A stretch of 64,000 nucleotides of DNA from Candidatus Leptovillus affinis (GTDB lineage: Bacteria > Chloroflexota > Anaerolineae > Promineifilales > Promineifilaceae): NCBI GenBank assembly GCA_016705235.1, contig JADIYP010000002.1, positions 1,024,306 through 1,088,305 of the forward strand, read 5' to 3'. Position 1 is the stretch's first letter, and each line of letters begins with the position of its first letter. Of the stretch, positions 50,055-58,289 are shown piece by piece. The position numbers and the translations under genes are program-made. A model generated the notes under the pieces. It was not told where the DNA came from. It made no database searches and saw nothing but the letters and a program-made list of their open reading frames with translations.

Positions 50055-51851
50055 ATGGATATCTTTGGCGTGGAAGCGAATGGCCGGTGCGCAGGTAATT
50101 TCTTGCGCTGCGTGGAAGTCACCTGGCTTGTCATCCGCCTCAACTACGAGCGGCTGTTAGTATTCAGCACCCTGTTTGGCCTGGCTGCAGCCTGTCTATT
50201 TGCTCCTGCGGCCACAGAGTCCATGCGCTCTCCGGAGGCGGAGGCAACGGCCGTTAGCCAACCCGCTGCCGCCCCCTGTTCGCCGCTCCCGCCGCCGCCC
50301 GGACCCACCATCACCGTGACCACCGAAGCCGACCTGCGCTATCAGGCACAGCACGCGGCCCCGGGAACCACCATTCTCGTCGCTCCCGGAACCTACAACC
50401 TGCAAGATGCTGTCTATGTCACTGTCAATAACCTGACCATTCGCGGGGCTACCGGCAACCGAGGCGACGTCATCCTCGACGGCGGCGGGATGCTCACCTG
50501 GACCCATACCCACATCATCGCCATCTTCGCCGACGACGTCACCATCGCCGACCTCACCTTGCGCAACGGGGATGAACATGGCGTCTCCGTTAACGGCAGC
50601 GACCGTCCCATCCTCTACAACCTCCACATTCTGGATACCGGTTACCAACTGGTCAAAGTTAACCCCGTCGGCGATGGCAGCGAGGATGGCCTGCTCGCCT
50701 GCTCCCGCCTGGAATACACCACCACCTCCCCCGAAGATTACACCAACGGTATCAGCGCCCACAACGCCCACCGCTGGACGGTACGCGACAACGAGTGGCG
50801 GCGCATCCGCACCCCCAACCAGGTTCCTGCCCCCGCCATTCTCTTTTGGTCCGGCTCGTCCGATACCATCGTCGAGCGCAACCTGCTCGTCGACTGTTAT
50901 CAGGGCATTGCCTTCGGCAACGCCAGCCACGACGCCGGCGACCACACAGGGGGCATTGTGCGCAACAACATGATTTATGCCAGTTTGCCTCACGATTCGG
51001 TCATCGAAATGGTCCACGCCAGCGGCTGGCTGGTGGCCCACAACACCGCCCTCCTGCTGAACCCCGATGGCGGTCTGACCTGGGGCATGGAAGCCCGCTT
51101 CAGCGACAGCAGCGGCACGTTTGCCTACAACCTGACCAACATGGACATCTGGCTGGACCGGGATGGCGCCCAGGGCAGCAGCGTTGGCAACGTAACCAAC
51201 GCGCAGAGTAACTGGTTTGTGGATATGGCGGCGGCAAATTTGCATCTGGCAGCGGGGGTAACGGCCGTTATCGACCAGGCAGCCCCTCTCGCCGCCGTGC
51301 CCGACGATTACGACGGCTTTCCGCGACCCTATGGCCCGGCCCCAGACATCGGTGCGGATGAATACGTCCCGCCCTTTATACCCAGCCATTTCCTCTATCT
51401 ACCCTGCACACCGTTACACCCTCGACCTCATCACCGCGCTGAAAGCGCAGGGAACCTTGCCCCACATGGTGCAAATCAGCAAGAGATCAGCCCCGGCTTT
51501 CTTTGGGATGAAGGGCGCGTAGGCGGTAATTATGATGGGAACTGGCCGCAATTTGCCGCCCTGCTGCAAGCCGGCATCGTCGGGGTTCAGGATGCTCTGG
51601 AGCCTGACGACCAGGTGCAAATCATGCTGCATCTGGATGCCGGGGCCAATAATGCCGTCTGCCGCTGGTTCCTCGACAACCTCCAGGGACAGGGCGTCGC
51701 GTTTGATGTTTCAGGGCTGACTTATTATCCCTGGTGGCAGGGCAGCCTGGAAAACCTGTTCGTTCTGGGAGAACGTGGCTCTTTTCGATTTCAATGGCCA
51801 GGCTTTGCCCGCCCTGTCGGTTTTGGCCGAACGGCCGTAAGCCGCCTGTAA
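50055..51851 (+). CDS. Secreted parallel beta-helix protein fused to a GH53 galactanase remnant
   Basis: Residues about 1-60 include a hydrophobic segment (LLVFSTLFGLAAACLF, possibly a lipoprotein signal); the true start may be later than 50055. Residues about 85-430 form a pectate-lyase-like beta-helix (GTTILVAPGTYNLQDAVYV, NNLTIRGATGNRGDVILDGGG, IGADEY at the end). The helix ends IPSHFLYLP, the family-type YLPL motif. From 51409 the DNA encodes a GH53 fragment, but out of frame until about 51480. The chimera is probably a deletion junction, not a designed fusion. It is divergent to the beta-helix gene at 48172. Confidence 0.8.
   Translation: MDIFGVEANGRCAGNFLRCVEVTWLVIRLNYERLLVFSTLFGLAAACLFAPAATESMRSPEAEATAVSQPAAAPCSPLPPPPGPTITVTTEADLRYQAQHAAPGTTILVAPGTYNLQDAVYVTVNNLTIRGATGNRGDVILDGGGMLTWTHTHIIAIFADDVTIADLTLRNGDEHGVSVNGSDRPILYNLHILDTGYQLVKVNPVGDGSEDGLLACSRLEYTTTSPEDYTNGISAHNAHRWTVRDNEWRRIRTPNQVPAPAILFWSGSSDTIVERNLLVDCYQGIAFGNASHDAGDHTGGIVRNNMIYASLPHDSVIEMVHASGWLVAHNTALLLNPDGGLTWGMEARFSDSSGTFAYNLTNMDIWLDRDGAQGSSVGNVTNAQSNWFVDMAAANLHLAAGVTAVIDQAAPLAAVPDDYDGFPRPYGPAPDIGADEYVPPFIPSHFLYLPCTPLHPRPHHRAESAGNLAPHGANQQEISPGFLWDEGRVGGNYDGNWPQFAALLQAGIVGVQDALEPDDQVQIMLHLDAGANNAVCRWFLDNLQGQGVAFDVSGLTYYPWWQGSLENLFVLGERGSFRFQWPGFARPVGFGRTAVSRL
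51409..51762 (+). pseudogene. Arabinogalactan endo-beta-1,4-galactanase (GH53) internal fragment
   Basis: RYTLDLITALKAQGTLPHMV, then QIS and, after a one-base shift, EISPGFLWDEGR, NWPQFAALLQAGIVGVQDA and VAFDVSGLTYYPWWQGSLENL match consecutive GH53 motifs. The Glu of EISPG corresponds to the catalytic acid/base; the C-terminal nucleophile region is missing. GH53 enzymes cut galactan side chains of pectin, a possible source for the sugar pathway at 1-12.9 kb. Confidence 0.75.
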
Positions 51852-51951
51852 ACAGCGCCTTTGTGCAGCCGTCTCGTTAAGCTGCCCAATCCCAGAACAT
51901 CATAGCCCTCAAGCATAGGACGGCCTCGCTCCCAGACAGCGGCAAGCCTCT

Positions 51952-52890
51952 CTAACAGGTAACTGGCCGGGAAAACCAGCACGTTGTGGTCTGTACCCGA
52001 AACCCGACGGACTGGGCAGTTCGCAGCATCGCCTCATTATCGCTGCCTGTGCCCAATACGGCCGTGTCTATCCCTCGTTCTTGTAACTTGCGCAGCCCGG
52101 TAAGTAAAAGCGCCCGCGCCAATCCCCGCCGCTGGAAATCCGGATGCGTCGCCACGGGGTCCGTGTACCCTTCCCGTCGTCCGGTGCGCTCATTTTCTTC
52201 CTGGCTAATTCCACAGAGGCAATAAGCCGCCAATCGCCCGCTGGCTGGCGCAACGACAACCAGGTCCAATTCCGCCTCATACTCCGGCACGCGCATCATC
52301 GCCAACCGCTCTTCAGGCGTCATGTGCTCTGTGCCAAATGCGGCGTGGTGCAGCGCCACAAGCGCCGCCACCTCTTGCTCCCCCTGGACGTGACGGATGG
52401 TAAATCCGTCGGGCAACTGGGGGGCAGGAACAGATTCAATGAGGGAGCGGACCAGATGAAGCGAGCGGGTTTCTTGCCGTATAAAACCGTGCCGCTGGAG
52501 AAAGGCGATTTGCTCGACATCATCTTCGCGGCAGCTGGCGTCGAGGGTGCGCGTTTTGTCTTCCGTCCCCATGGCGTGCCGCAGGCAGGCCAGGCCCCAA
52601 TCGACGATCGCCGCCTCTAGATCCGGCTGCGAAGCTTGTGGGTCTAGAGCAAACCGCAGATTATCGTAGTGGTCCACAAAGGCATAGGCCACGAGACGGC
52701 CGTCGTCGGCAAACCACAGGCGCGTATTTTCCTGCACAGCGCGCAAGGCGAGGAGTTCGCGTAAATCAACCGGGCCGGGATAATCTGCCAGCCGTTCGGC
52801 CGGCCTAACAGCAAACAAGAACTGTATCATGGCCGGCAGATCGTCTGGCCCAGCATACAACCGGTGGGTTAGCCTGGTCATCGTTTGCAC
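51952..52890 (-). CDS. Two-domain GNAT acetyltransferase
   Basis: The 312-residue protein has a degenerate N-terminal GNAT domain (about 8-150) and an active-looking C-terminal one (about 160-305) with the acetyl-CoA loop VATHPDFQRRGLARALLLTGL. It resembles mycothiol synthase-like tandem GNATs; the acceptor is unknown. It starts with GTG at 52890 that shares a base with the nucleotidyltransferase stop (TAGTG), so the two are translationally coupled; an ATG three codons later (52881) is possible. The pairing of an acetyltransferase with a nucleotidyltransferase suggests small-molecule modification such as aminoglycoside-type resistance. Confidence 0.88.
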   Translation of the reverse strand: MQTMTRLTHRLYAGPDDLPAMIQFLFAVRPAERLADYPGPVDLRELLALRAVQENTRLWFADDGRLVAYAFVDHYDNLRFALDPQASQPDLEAAIVDWGLACLRHAMGTEDKTRTLDASCREDDVEQIAFLQRHGFIRQETRSLHLVRSLIESVPAPQLPDGFTIRHVQGEQEVAALVALHHAAFGTEHMTPEERLAMMRVPEYEAELDLVVVAPASGRLAAYCLCGISQEENERTGRREGYTDPVATHPDFQRRGLARALLLTGLRKLQERGIDTAVLGTGSDNEAMLRTAQSVGFRVQTTTCWFSRPVTC

Positions 52891-53678
52891 TACTCCATCA
52901 ACCCGGCCTGGCGCAGGTCATTCAGCGTGGCCTGGAAGAGGGCAACGGCCGTGGCCTGTTTATCCGCCAGCTCCGCTAAACTGCTGCAGAAAAGCAGCGA
53001 TTCTACCTGCCGGCGCACCTCCGGCGGCAAATCCCGGTCCAGATAGCGCAGGCCGAAATCGTACCGGTCGGGACAATAGCGCATCCGCAGCAGCTCTACC
53101 AGGGAGCGCACCGTGACCGCATGGTAGGTGCTGATGGCGTCGGCCGCATCTTGCCGCCAAATCGCTTTGTCGACAAAGATGTGAAACAGATCGAAGCGGG
53201 CGGCTAAATGGACCAGACGCGCCCGCAGCGCATCTTCGTGAGCGGGTCGGTCAAAGGGTATGGGCTGCACCAGGCCGCCATCGTCAAAGAGAACAAGCTG
53301 ACGGCCGTGTCGCTCCGGCTCCAGAAAGCGGTTGGTGGGGGAGCTGCTCATCTTCAGAACAGCCAAATCCACCAGCAGCCAGGGCGGCGCGTCTTGCAGG
53401 CGATAGAAGATTTGCGAGTGCCCATGCCAGGTGGGTTCTGGGATGCGGTACTGCAGGTCAATGGGAGACAGGGCGTTGAGGGCGGCGGTAACGGCCGTAA
53501 TAACCGCTTCTACCGCCTCATCGTCTACCAGAGCCTGGCAGTCCACGTCAGAATAACGGTCGGTGCGCCCGGTGGCATCGCTGCCGCCCAGCCAGGCGGC
53601 ATGAACGGCAGGGGAGGCGCGTAACACCTGGTGCAAGGTGTCAATGATTTGTTGCCGGGTTAGGGTGGTGATTGTCAT
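52890..53678 (-). CDS. Nucleotidyltransferase (aminoglycoside adenylyltransferase-like fold)
   Basis: From MTITTLTRQQI the 262-residue protein shows the polymerase-beta-type motif AAWLGGSDATGRTDRYSDVD (about 30-49), the metal-binding Asp pair, then a further acidic strand DLQYRI and a helical C-terminal domain (ATAVALFQATLNDLRQAG). Such enzymes transfer AMP or another nucleotide to antibiotics, proteins or RNA. The ATG at 53678 is preferred over the upstream one at 53705. The stop overlaps the GTG of the GNAT gene by one base. The substrate is unknown; the lack of the full AadE/AadK signature makes drug resistance only one option. Confidence 0.85.
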   Translation of the reverse strand: MTITTLTRQQIIDTLHQVLRASPAVHAAWLGGSDATGRTDRYSDVDCQALVDDEAVEAVITAVTAALNALSPIDLQYRIPEPTWHGHSQIFYRLQDAPPWLLVDLAVLKMSSSPTNRFLEPERHGRQLVLFDDGGLVQPIPFDRPAHEDALRARLVHLAARFDLFHIFVDKAIWRQDAADAISTYHAVTVRSLVELLRMRYCPDRYDFGLRYLDRDLPPEVRRQVESLLFCSSLAELADKQATAVALFQATLNDLRQAGLME

Positions 53679-53705
53679 GGGGCAGATGGTAGCAAAATAC
53701 GGCAA

Positions 53706-54361
53706 AGCGACAAGAGATGGCGAGCGACCGCCCCCAGCCTTCCAGCACGGTCATCGCCTGGAAGGGGTCTGAAAACGGCCGTTCCCCACCATCTTCGACC
53801 GCTGCTCTCAATCACAACGTGCCTGCGCAAAAAAGATGGGATTGGCCGCAACCGGGGTAAAATTCAACGCAAACAGGAGGTAAAAACTGTCCCATGACCA
53901 GCTCAAAGGCCGAAGATAACAACGCGACCACCGTCCATCCGCTTCGATGACCAGCTACCAAAGAGGCCGGAAGCAGCCATTTAACCAACGCGACCACCGT
54001 TGGCGACAGCCGCCAACGACCCGGGGCGACAAGTTGCGCCAGACAACACGGCAGCAAGGTAGGCTACAAGGCATTCTGCTACCTGCTTACCGGCAAGAGG
54101 AAGAAAACGGCCGTTGCCTCGGCACAACCAGAACCTGGTGACAACCGTCGAGAAAAGCAACGGCGCCGACATCTCACCACAGCGCCGTAGACAGCAACGG
54201 GTCTATTCGCGACGATGGGAACCGCGCAAAGTCAGATTATTTTTAAGTCACTGCACAAGCTTTTGTTGGTTATTATCGTTCGGCTTATCCCGAAAGTACT
54301 CCTTGCTCATGATTTTAACGAAATACGGCCGTTTCCCTTCTATGCAACTAATCTGCCGTTT
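53706..54361. other. 650-bp stretch without a gene, with an imperfect direct repeat
   Basis: No coding frame is convincing. Two related blocks, 53893-53941 and 53946-54003, share ATGACCAGCT, AGGCCGGAAG-like and CAACGCGACCACCGT in the same order, a diverged tandem duplication of about 50-60 bases. Three ACGGCCGT palindromes occur (about 53775, 54106 and 54325). Confidence 0.45.
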
Positions 54362-54697
54362 TTATTGACCTATCAAAGTGCCGAGTTTCTGCAAAACTTC
54401 ATTGAGGGTGGAAGATGGCAACTTACACACAAACTCTACTTGTCGAGCTTTCCAATCAAGGCTTTTTATCTGGTCTGACAAAATCGCGCCACCAATTTTC
54501 GAACCCTCCGGTATGAATACTTCAAAGGGATAATTTTTGATTTGACTCGTAATCGGACATAAAATCGCCAAACCGACCTTGCCATTATAAGCTGCCGGAG
54601 ACAAAACTAGCGCGGGTCTTCGCCCTGCTTGCTCATGTCCAGCTTGTGGATTGAAAGTTACCCATACAATATCACCACGATTCGGAATGTACGCCAT
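54362..54697 (-). CDS. mazF: MazF/PemK-family mRNA interferase toxin
   Basis: The protein (111 residues from MAYIPNRGD; an in-frame ATG six codons earlier at 54715 is possible) has the PemK/MazF fold: RGDIVWVTFNPQAGHEQAGRRPALVLS (catalytic Arg), LAILCPITSQIKNYPFEV and LSDQIKSLDWKARQVEFVCKLP. MazF toxins cut mRNA at short sequences and are held inactive by MazE. The gene is coupled to the antitoxin, whose stop lies inside the start region. The module lies in a stretch without the genomic ACGGCCGT palindrome and next to an attC-like site, so it is probably acquired. Confidence 0.92.
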   Translation of the reverse strand: MAYIPNRGDIVWVTFNPQAGHEQAGRRPALVLSPAAYNGKVGLAILCPITSQIKNYPFEVFIPEGSKIGGAILSDQIKSLDWKARQVEFVCKLPSSTLNEVLQKLGTLIGQ

Positions 54698-54701
54698 AGG
54701 T

Positions 54702-54944
54702 TCACCAAACTTCATTGCCTACAGCATCGCCCGTATCAGCTTCGTGATGAATGTTGTCGCTATTAACGCCAGCTAACAATTTTTCCAGCGTCCAAGTGGG
54801 CGTGGATACTGGCTTGATGACAATTTGACCATCAACGAATGAGATTTCAACAGCCGAATCATTTTCCAATTGCGCATCGAGCGCAAACGCTTTTGGAATT
54901 CTCAAGGCAAGACTATTGCCCCATTTCTGAACTTTTGTGAGCAT
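54702..54944 (-). CDS. mazE: MazE/AbrB-type antitoxin
   Basis: From MLTKVQKWGNSLALRIPKAF the 80-residue protein has the swapped-hairpin AbrB/MazE DNA-binding fold (about 1-48: LENDSAVEISFVDGQIVIKP) and an acidic flexible tail (about 50-80) that would wrap the toxin. AAGGAGATA precedes this ATG at 54944, which is why the longer upstream start is not used. MazE binds its own promoter and neutralises MazF; the stop overlaps the toxin's first possible start, the usual coupling. Confidence 0.93.
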   Translation of the reverse strand: MLTKVQKWGNSLALRIPKAFALDAQLENDSAVEISFVDGQIVIKPVSTPTWTLEKLLAGVNSDNIHHEADTGDAVGNEVW

Positions 54945-55025
54945 AAGGTATCTCCTTTTGTATCTACAACAAAGATACACTTTTTTACTCAATTCATCAA
55001 GCTCTTTCCTATGAGAAAAGAGAAT

Positions 55026-55093
55026 GCCTAACGACGGCGTCAGTTGCCGCCCAAAGCGCAGCGGAGGGTGGTCAACTGCACGCCGGGTCAGCC
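55026..55093 (-). other. attC-like integron recombination site
   Basis: In the direction of the GNAT gene the 68 bases begin GGCTGAC (overlapping the GNAT stop TGA) and end GTTAGGC, a perfect GTTRRRY core. Inside, CGGCGT-G-CAGTTG pairs with CAACTG-ACGCCG leaving one unpaired G, the extrahelical base typical of attC. The left core is degenerate. A single site without an integrase gene in the window. Confidence 0.6.
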
Positions 55094-56107
55094 GGCATGC
55101 GAATCGCCATCCTGTTTGTTAACATCAACATAATAGCGCCGGGCTTCTTTTCTTCGGCGAAAGCCTGTTTTCAGCGAGAGGGCGATGGCCTTTTCGTTAA
55201 AACTGGCGTGATCTACTTTTATCAAATCTACCCCGCCGCTTTTGAGAATTTGGCAGGCAGAGATCTCAAGCGCCCCACCCAGACCCATTCCTTGACAATC
55301 AGGGTGAACGCCCAAAGGTTCTATTTGACCAACATTTCCTCGTTGCCAACAAACACAAAAGCCTACTGGAGCATTTTCACTATTTTCCACAATCAGGTCG
55401 AACTCCGAACGATAGGCGGAGTGTCTCAATATTCGCGTGCGCCAGTCAGAAGTCATTTTTTCTGAGCCAAAAGCCGCTCGATGGAGATCTACATACGTGT
55501 GAACTTCACCCATGCCATGCAATGGCCGGATTTTATAACCGCCAGGCAACTGCGCCCGGGGCAATTCTTGAAACAGATCAAGTTCGAAGCGGATAATACT
55601 CCAATCGAATGGTGCAAAACCAACGGCCTCAAGATTTTTGATGGTTTGGGTTGCATTCGGAGCATCTTCGAATAGCTCTACCGAACCCCAAAATTCTTCT
55701 CCTGCACGCTTTGAATACTTCAACATCTGTTCTTTCCCCCACGCGAAGATTTCTTGCTCTATTTCCGAACCACGCAGCGCTGAATGAACAACGAAATCAA
55801 GATTCCACCATGCTGGCTGAAAGACTGCCCAAGCGACAACTTGGCTGGCCCTCTCCCATATCCCAATTTCACAATCATGATCTTGCCAAATGGATGTAAT
55901 CCGGTATGGCATATCTACCACATGAATATGGGGATGTTCGGGATCGACATTCAGAAGGTCATTCAATTGGGGGTCATCGTAATTTGTCACTGTTCTCATG
56001 GTGCAAAACCGTACAATTTTCCGCAGGCTCGGGTAAACACGTAATACGGGTGAAAATGGGTCACGTGGTTGCTGTAACAGAGAAAAAGCTGCCAAAATGT
56101 CAGCCAT
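55088..56107 (-). CDS. GNAT-family acetyltransferase (cassette-like)
   Basis: The product has an N-terminal GNAT-like half and a C-terminal domain with the acetyl-CoA motif PLGVHPDCQGMGLGGALEISA. The start is uncertain: 56107 (MADILAAFSLLQQ) and 55999 (MRTVTNYDD) are both possible and neither has a clear ribosome-binding site. Length from 56107 is 339 residues, similar to tandem GNATs such as the one at 51952. The stop codon TGA lies within the left core of an attC-like site, the layout of integron gene cassettes. No ACGGCCGT sites occur here, supporting foreign origin. Confidence 0.8.
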   Translation of the reverse strand: MADILAAFSLLQQPRDPFSPVLRVYPSLRKIVRFCTMRTVTNYDDPQLNDLLNVDPEHPHIHVVDMPYRITSIWQDHDCEIGIWERASQVVAWAVFQPAWWNLDFVVHSALRGSEIEQEIFAWGKEQMLKYSKRAGEEFWGSVELFEDAPNATQTIKNLEAVGFAPFDWSIIRFELDLFQELPRAQLPGGYKIRPLHGMGEVHTYVDLHRAAFGSEKMTSDWRTRILRHSAYRSEFDLIVENSENAPVGFCVCWQRGNVGQIEPLGVHPDCQGMGLGGALEISACQILKSGGVDLIKVDHASFNEKAIALSLKTGFRRRKEARRYYVDVNKQDGDSHAG

Positions 56108-56194
56108 TGAAAGAGAAACAGTTGTTAAATTCAGCAGCCGGTTGATAGAAAACACCCTACTATTTTGGTAGCCGAGATGTCGGTGTCTCTCCAT

Positions 56195-56395
56195 TTAACC
56201 GCGCTTTGGATTCATTACTCACCTTTGAGCTGAGTCAGACCGGAAAGTAAGGCAGATTGAACAAAATTTATTGGAAAAACCCCCAACACTTGATATTTTG
56301 AACTAAATCATGACCTTCAGTACCGAATTTGGCTCAAAATGTTATTCAATGTGGCATAAAAAAAGCCGTATTCTGATTTTGGGCCAATTCCTGAA
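56195..56395. other. A+T-rich spacer, no gene
   Basis: No open frame of interest. Compared with neighbouring genes it is A+T-rich and contains AAAAAAAGCC runs. No attC-like site or promoter I would defend. Confidence 0.35.
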
Positions 56396-56809
56396 TTAAT
56401 GGCACCCCTTGTCCCTGGTCGTGATGCGCCAATAATACCCATCCGGATCTAACACTCGAAAATCAGTTAGACCCCAAGTCTGACGCTGCAATTTGCCAGA
56501 TAATGGCCAGTTTGTAGCACACACTTGTTTATACATTGGTTCTATATCATCTACCTCCAACACAAGCTCAATGCCTCGCCCCAAACGTTCGCCAATATTG
56601 GCCTGGATAGGATGATCATCTGGCAAGTTCCCCCTCAGATTCAGGGAAAGCGTGACATTTCCATTGACCATCGGTGTGTAACCATCTGCCTGTTGCTTGC
56701 CTATACTAAATCCAAGTACCCTACCGTAGAATTCTGTAGATGCTGCTAAATCATCTATGAACAACTCCAATCTGAATGTTACGTTTGCTGCTGAAGATTT
56801 GTCCATCAT
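56396..56809 (-). CDS. VOC-superfamily protein (glyoxalase/dioxygenase-like)
   Basis: The 137-residue protein has FRLELFIDDLAASTEFYGRVLGFSIG at the N terminus, GIELVLEVDDIEPMYKQV in the middle and LTDFRVLDPDGYYWRIT at the end, the two-module VOC fold. A Glu in DPDGYYWRI-type position is common among antibiotic-binding or glyoxalase members. It starts 6 bases after the quinone oxidoreductase stop, on the same strand, so both are probably co-expressed with the VOC gene further upstream. It is only distantly similar to the VOC protein at 57781. Confidence 0.87.
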   Translation of the reverse strand: MMDKSSAANVTFRLELFIDDLAASTEFYGRVLGFSIGKQQADGYTPMVNGNVTLSLNLRGNLPDDHPIQANIGERLGRGIELVLEVDDIEPMYKQVCATNWPLSGKLQRQTWGLTDFRVLDPDGYYWRITTRDKGCH

Positions 56810-56815
56810 CCCAGG

Positions 56816-57784
56816 TTACTCCCTCTCTGAACTGTTGGGCATCATGATAACCACTTTTCCGCGCGCGTGCCCTTCCGCCAGATAGCGCAGCGCTGTGGCA
56901 GCCTCGGCCAGAGGAAAGCATCTATCGATTACCGGCACAACTTGCCTGGTCGCCAGCAGATCAGCTAAAAACGCCAGATCATCTTGGTTGGGCCGCGCCA
57001 TCATGTTGACCATTTTGGGCCGGGCACGATTGGCAGGTCGTAAACCGCGAAACAGAAGCCCCGGCAAAAAAGCGGTGGTTACAAAGTGCCCCATCGGCTT
57101 TAAGGCTCGCGCATATTCCGCCACCGCACGATTGCCCACTGTATCAAAAATCAGGTCATATTGCTGCCCGGCCTGGCTAAAATCTTCCTGCGTGTAATCG
57201 ATGACATGGTCGGCACCGATGGCGCATACCAATCCCACTTTGCCGGTGCTGACAACGGCCGTTACCTCACCCCCAAACGCCTTCGCAATCTGTACTGCAA
57301 ACGTCCCCACCCCGCCGGATGCACCGTTGATCAACACCCGCTGCCCCGGCTGGAGCTGCCCCTTGTCACGCAGACCTTGCAAAGCGGTAACGGCCGTCAT
57401 CGGAATGGCTGCTGCTTGCTCGAATGTGACATTGGCCGGCTTCAGCGCCAATGTCGATTCGGGTGCCACCACATACTCGGCAAACCCGCCCCGGTCATGC
57501 CCCGATAAATCACCAAAGACCGCATCGCCCTCTTTGAACTGGGTAACGTTTGGGCCAACGGCTTCCACTCGCCCGGCAATGTCCGAACCGAGTATCTGAT
57601 TCTTGGGTTTTAATAGCCCGGTGCTAAAACGCAGCATCCCGCTTAAGAGATGATTATCGGCCGGGTTAACGGCCGTGGCCACAACCTTCACCAGCACTTC
57701 ATTCGCTTGCGGAGCCGGTTTTTCCACCTCCACCAACTGGAGTACATCCGGTGAACCATACTTTCTGAACACAACAGCTTTCAT
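56816..57784 (-). CDS. NAD(P)-dependent quinone oxidoreductase/zinc-independent MDR family
   Basis: The 322-residue protein follows the medium-chain dehydrogenase pattern: MKAVVFRKYGSPDVLQLVEV, GSDIAGRVEAVGPNVTQFKEGDAVFGDL, GQRVLINGASGGVGTFAVQIAKAFG (nucleotide-binding GASGGVG, about 152-158) and a C-terminal GKVVI. It lacks the catalytic and structural zinc Cys residues, so it is a quinone oxidoreductase/enoyl reductase-type enzyme using NADPH. The ATG overlaps the VOC stop by 4 bases. Only the first 20 bases of this gene exist in the left arm of the inverted duplication, where a mobile element cuts it. Confidence 0.92.
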   Translation of the reverse strand: MKAVVFRKYGSPDVLQLVEVEKPAPQANEVLVKVVATAVNPADNHLLSGMLRFSTGLLKPKNQILGSDIAGRVEAVGPNVTQFKEGDAVFGDLSGHDRGGFAEYVVAPESTLALKPANVTFEQAAAIPMTAVTALQGLRDKGQLQPGQRVLINGASGGVGTFAVQIAKAFGGEVTAVVSTGKVGLVCAIGADHVIDYTQEDFSQAGQQYDLIFDTVGNRAVAEYARALKPMGHFVTTAFLPGLLFRGLRPANRARPKMVNMMARPNQDDLAFLADLLATRQVVPVIDRCFPLAEAATALRYLAEGHARGKVVIMMPNSSERE

Positions 57785-58203
57785 TCGTTTCCTTCCTCTG
57801 GTTCCCCATTTTTTACTTCATTTGAAGTCTGAAACAGCGTAATCTGCAAACCCTCCGGCGAGCGCAGCCGGACATTCAAATCACCCCAAGGGGTCAAAAC
57901 TGGCTCATGGACCAATGTGGCACCGTACTGCAAGGCCCGTGCCATTGTTGCTCGGACATCCGCCACTTCAAAGGCAAATCGGATTTGACCACTTACCCGC
58001 TCCCCCACTTCGATTTGGTCCACGCCCGCCGCATAATCGGGATCAAAGATTTCCAAAGAAGCCTGCTCCGCCCCAAACATTTGTCCCCGGCCATTATCAG
58101 TCCACAGTTCACCCGGTTCCAGCCCCAAACCATCCCGATAGAAAGCTACAGCCCGGTCAAAATCAGCAACGGTGAGCGCAACTCGAAACGAATTGACGGC
58201 CAT
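57781..58203 (-). CDS. VOC-superfamily protein, copy 2
   Basis: This 140-residue protein is the inverted-repeat twin of 29881-30303 and is unchanged in sequence as far as I can see (FRVALTVADFDRAVAFYRDG...SPEGLQITLFQTSN). Here it sits in an intact operon: the membrane protein upstream and, overlapping by 4 bases, the complete quinone oxidoreductase downstream. AAGGAG precedes the ATG. The pairing of a VOC protein with an oxidoreductase suggests detoxification of a reactive carbonyl or quinone, which remains an inference. Confidence 0.9.
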   Translation of the reverse strand: MAVNSFRVALTVADFDRAVAFYRDGLGLEPGELWTDNGRGQMFGAEQASLEIFDPDYAAGVDQIEVGERVSGQIRFAFEVADVRATMARALQYGATLVHEPVLTPWGDLNVRLRSPEGLQITLFQTSNEVKNGEPEEGNE

Positions 58204-58289
58204 ATCAAAAACTCCTTCTGCTAAACCAGTGCCCGATGGTTTTCATCAGGCACTGGCCAGAATTCAAAATCGTCCTTCTTACTTCTGGA

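Noticed and set aside
50196..51389. 397-codon frame opposite the beta-helix/GH53 gene
   Set aside because: Low-complexity Val/Gly/Asp text complementary to a clear beta-helix protein.
53893..54003. Direct repeat considered as a CRISPR or plasmid iteron array
   Set aside because: Only two diverged copies with no regular spacer or adjacent cas or replication gene.
54702..54992. Longer MazE start at 54992
   Set aside because: The extension (MSKKVYLCCRYKRRYL) has no fold-like sequence and the downstream ATG at 54944 has a good ribosome-binding site.
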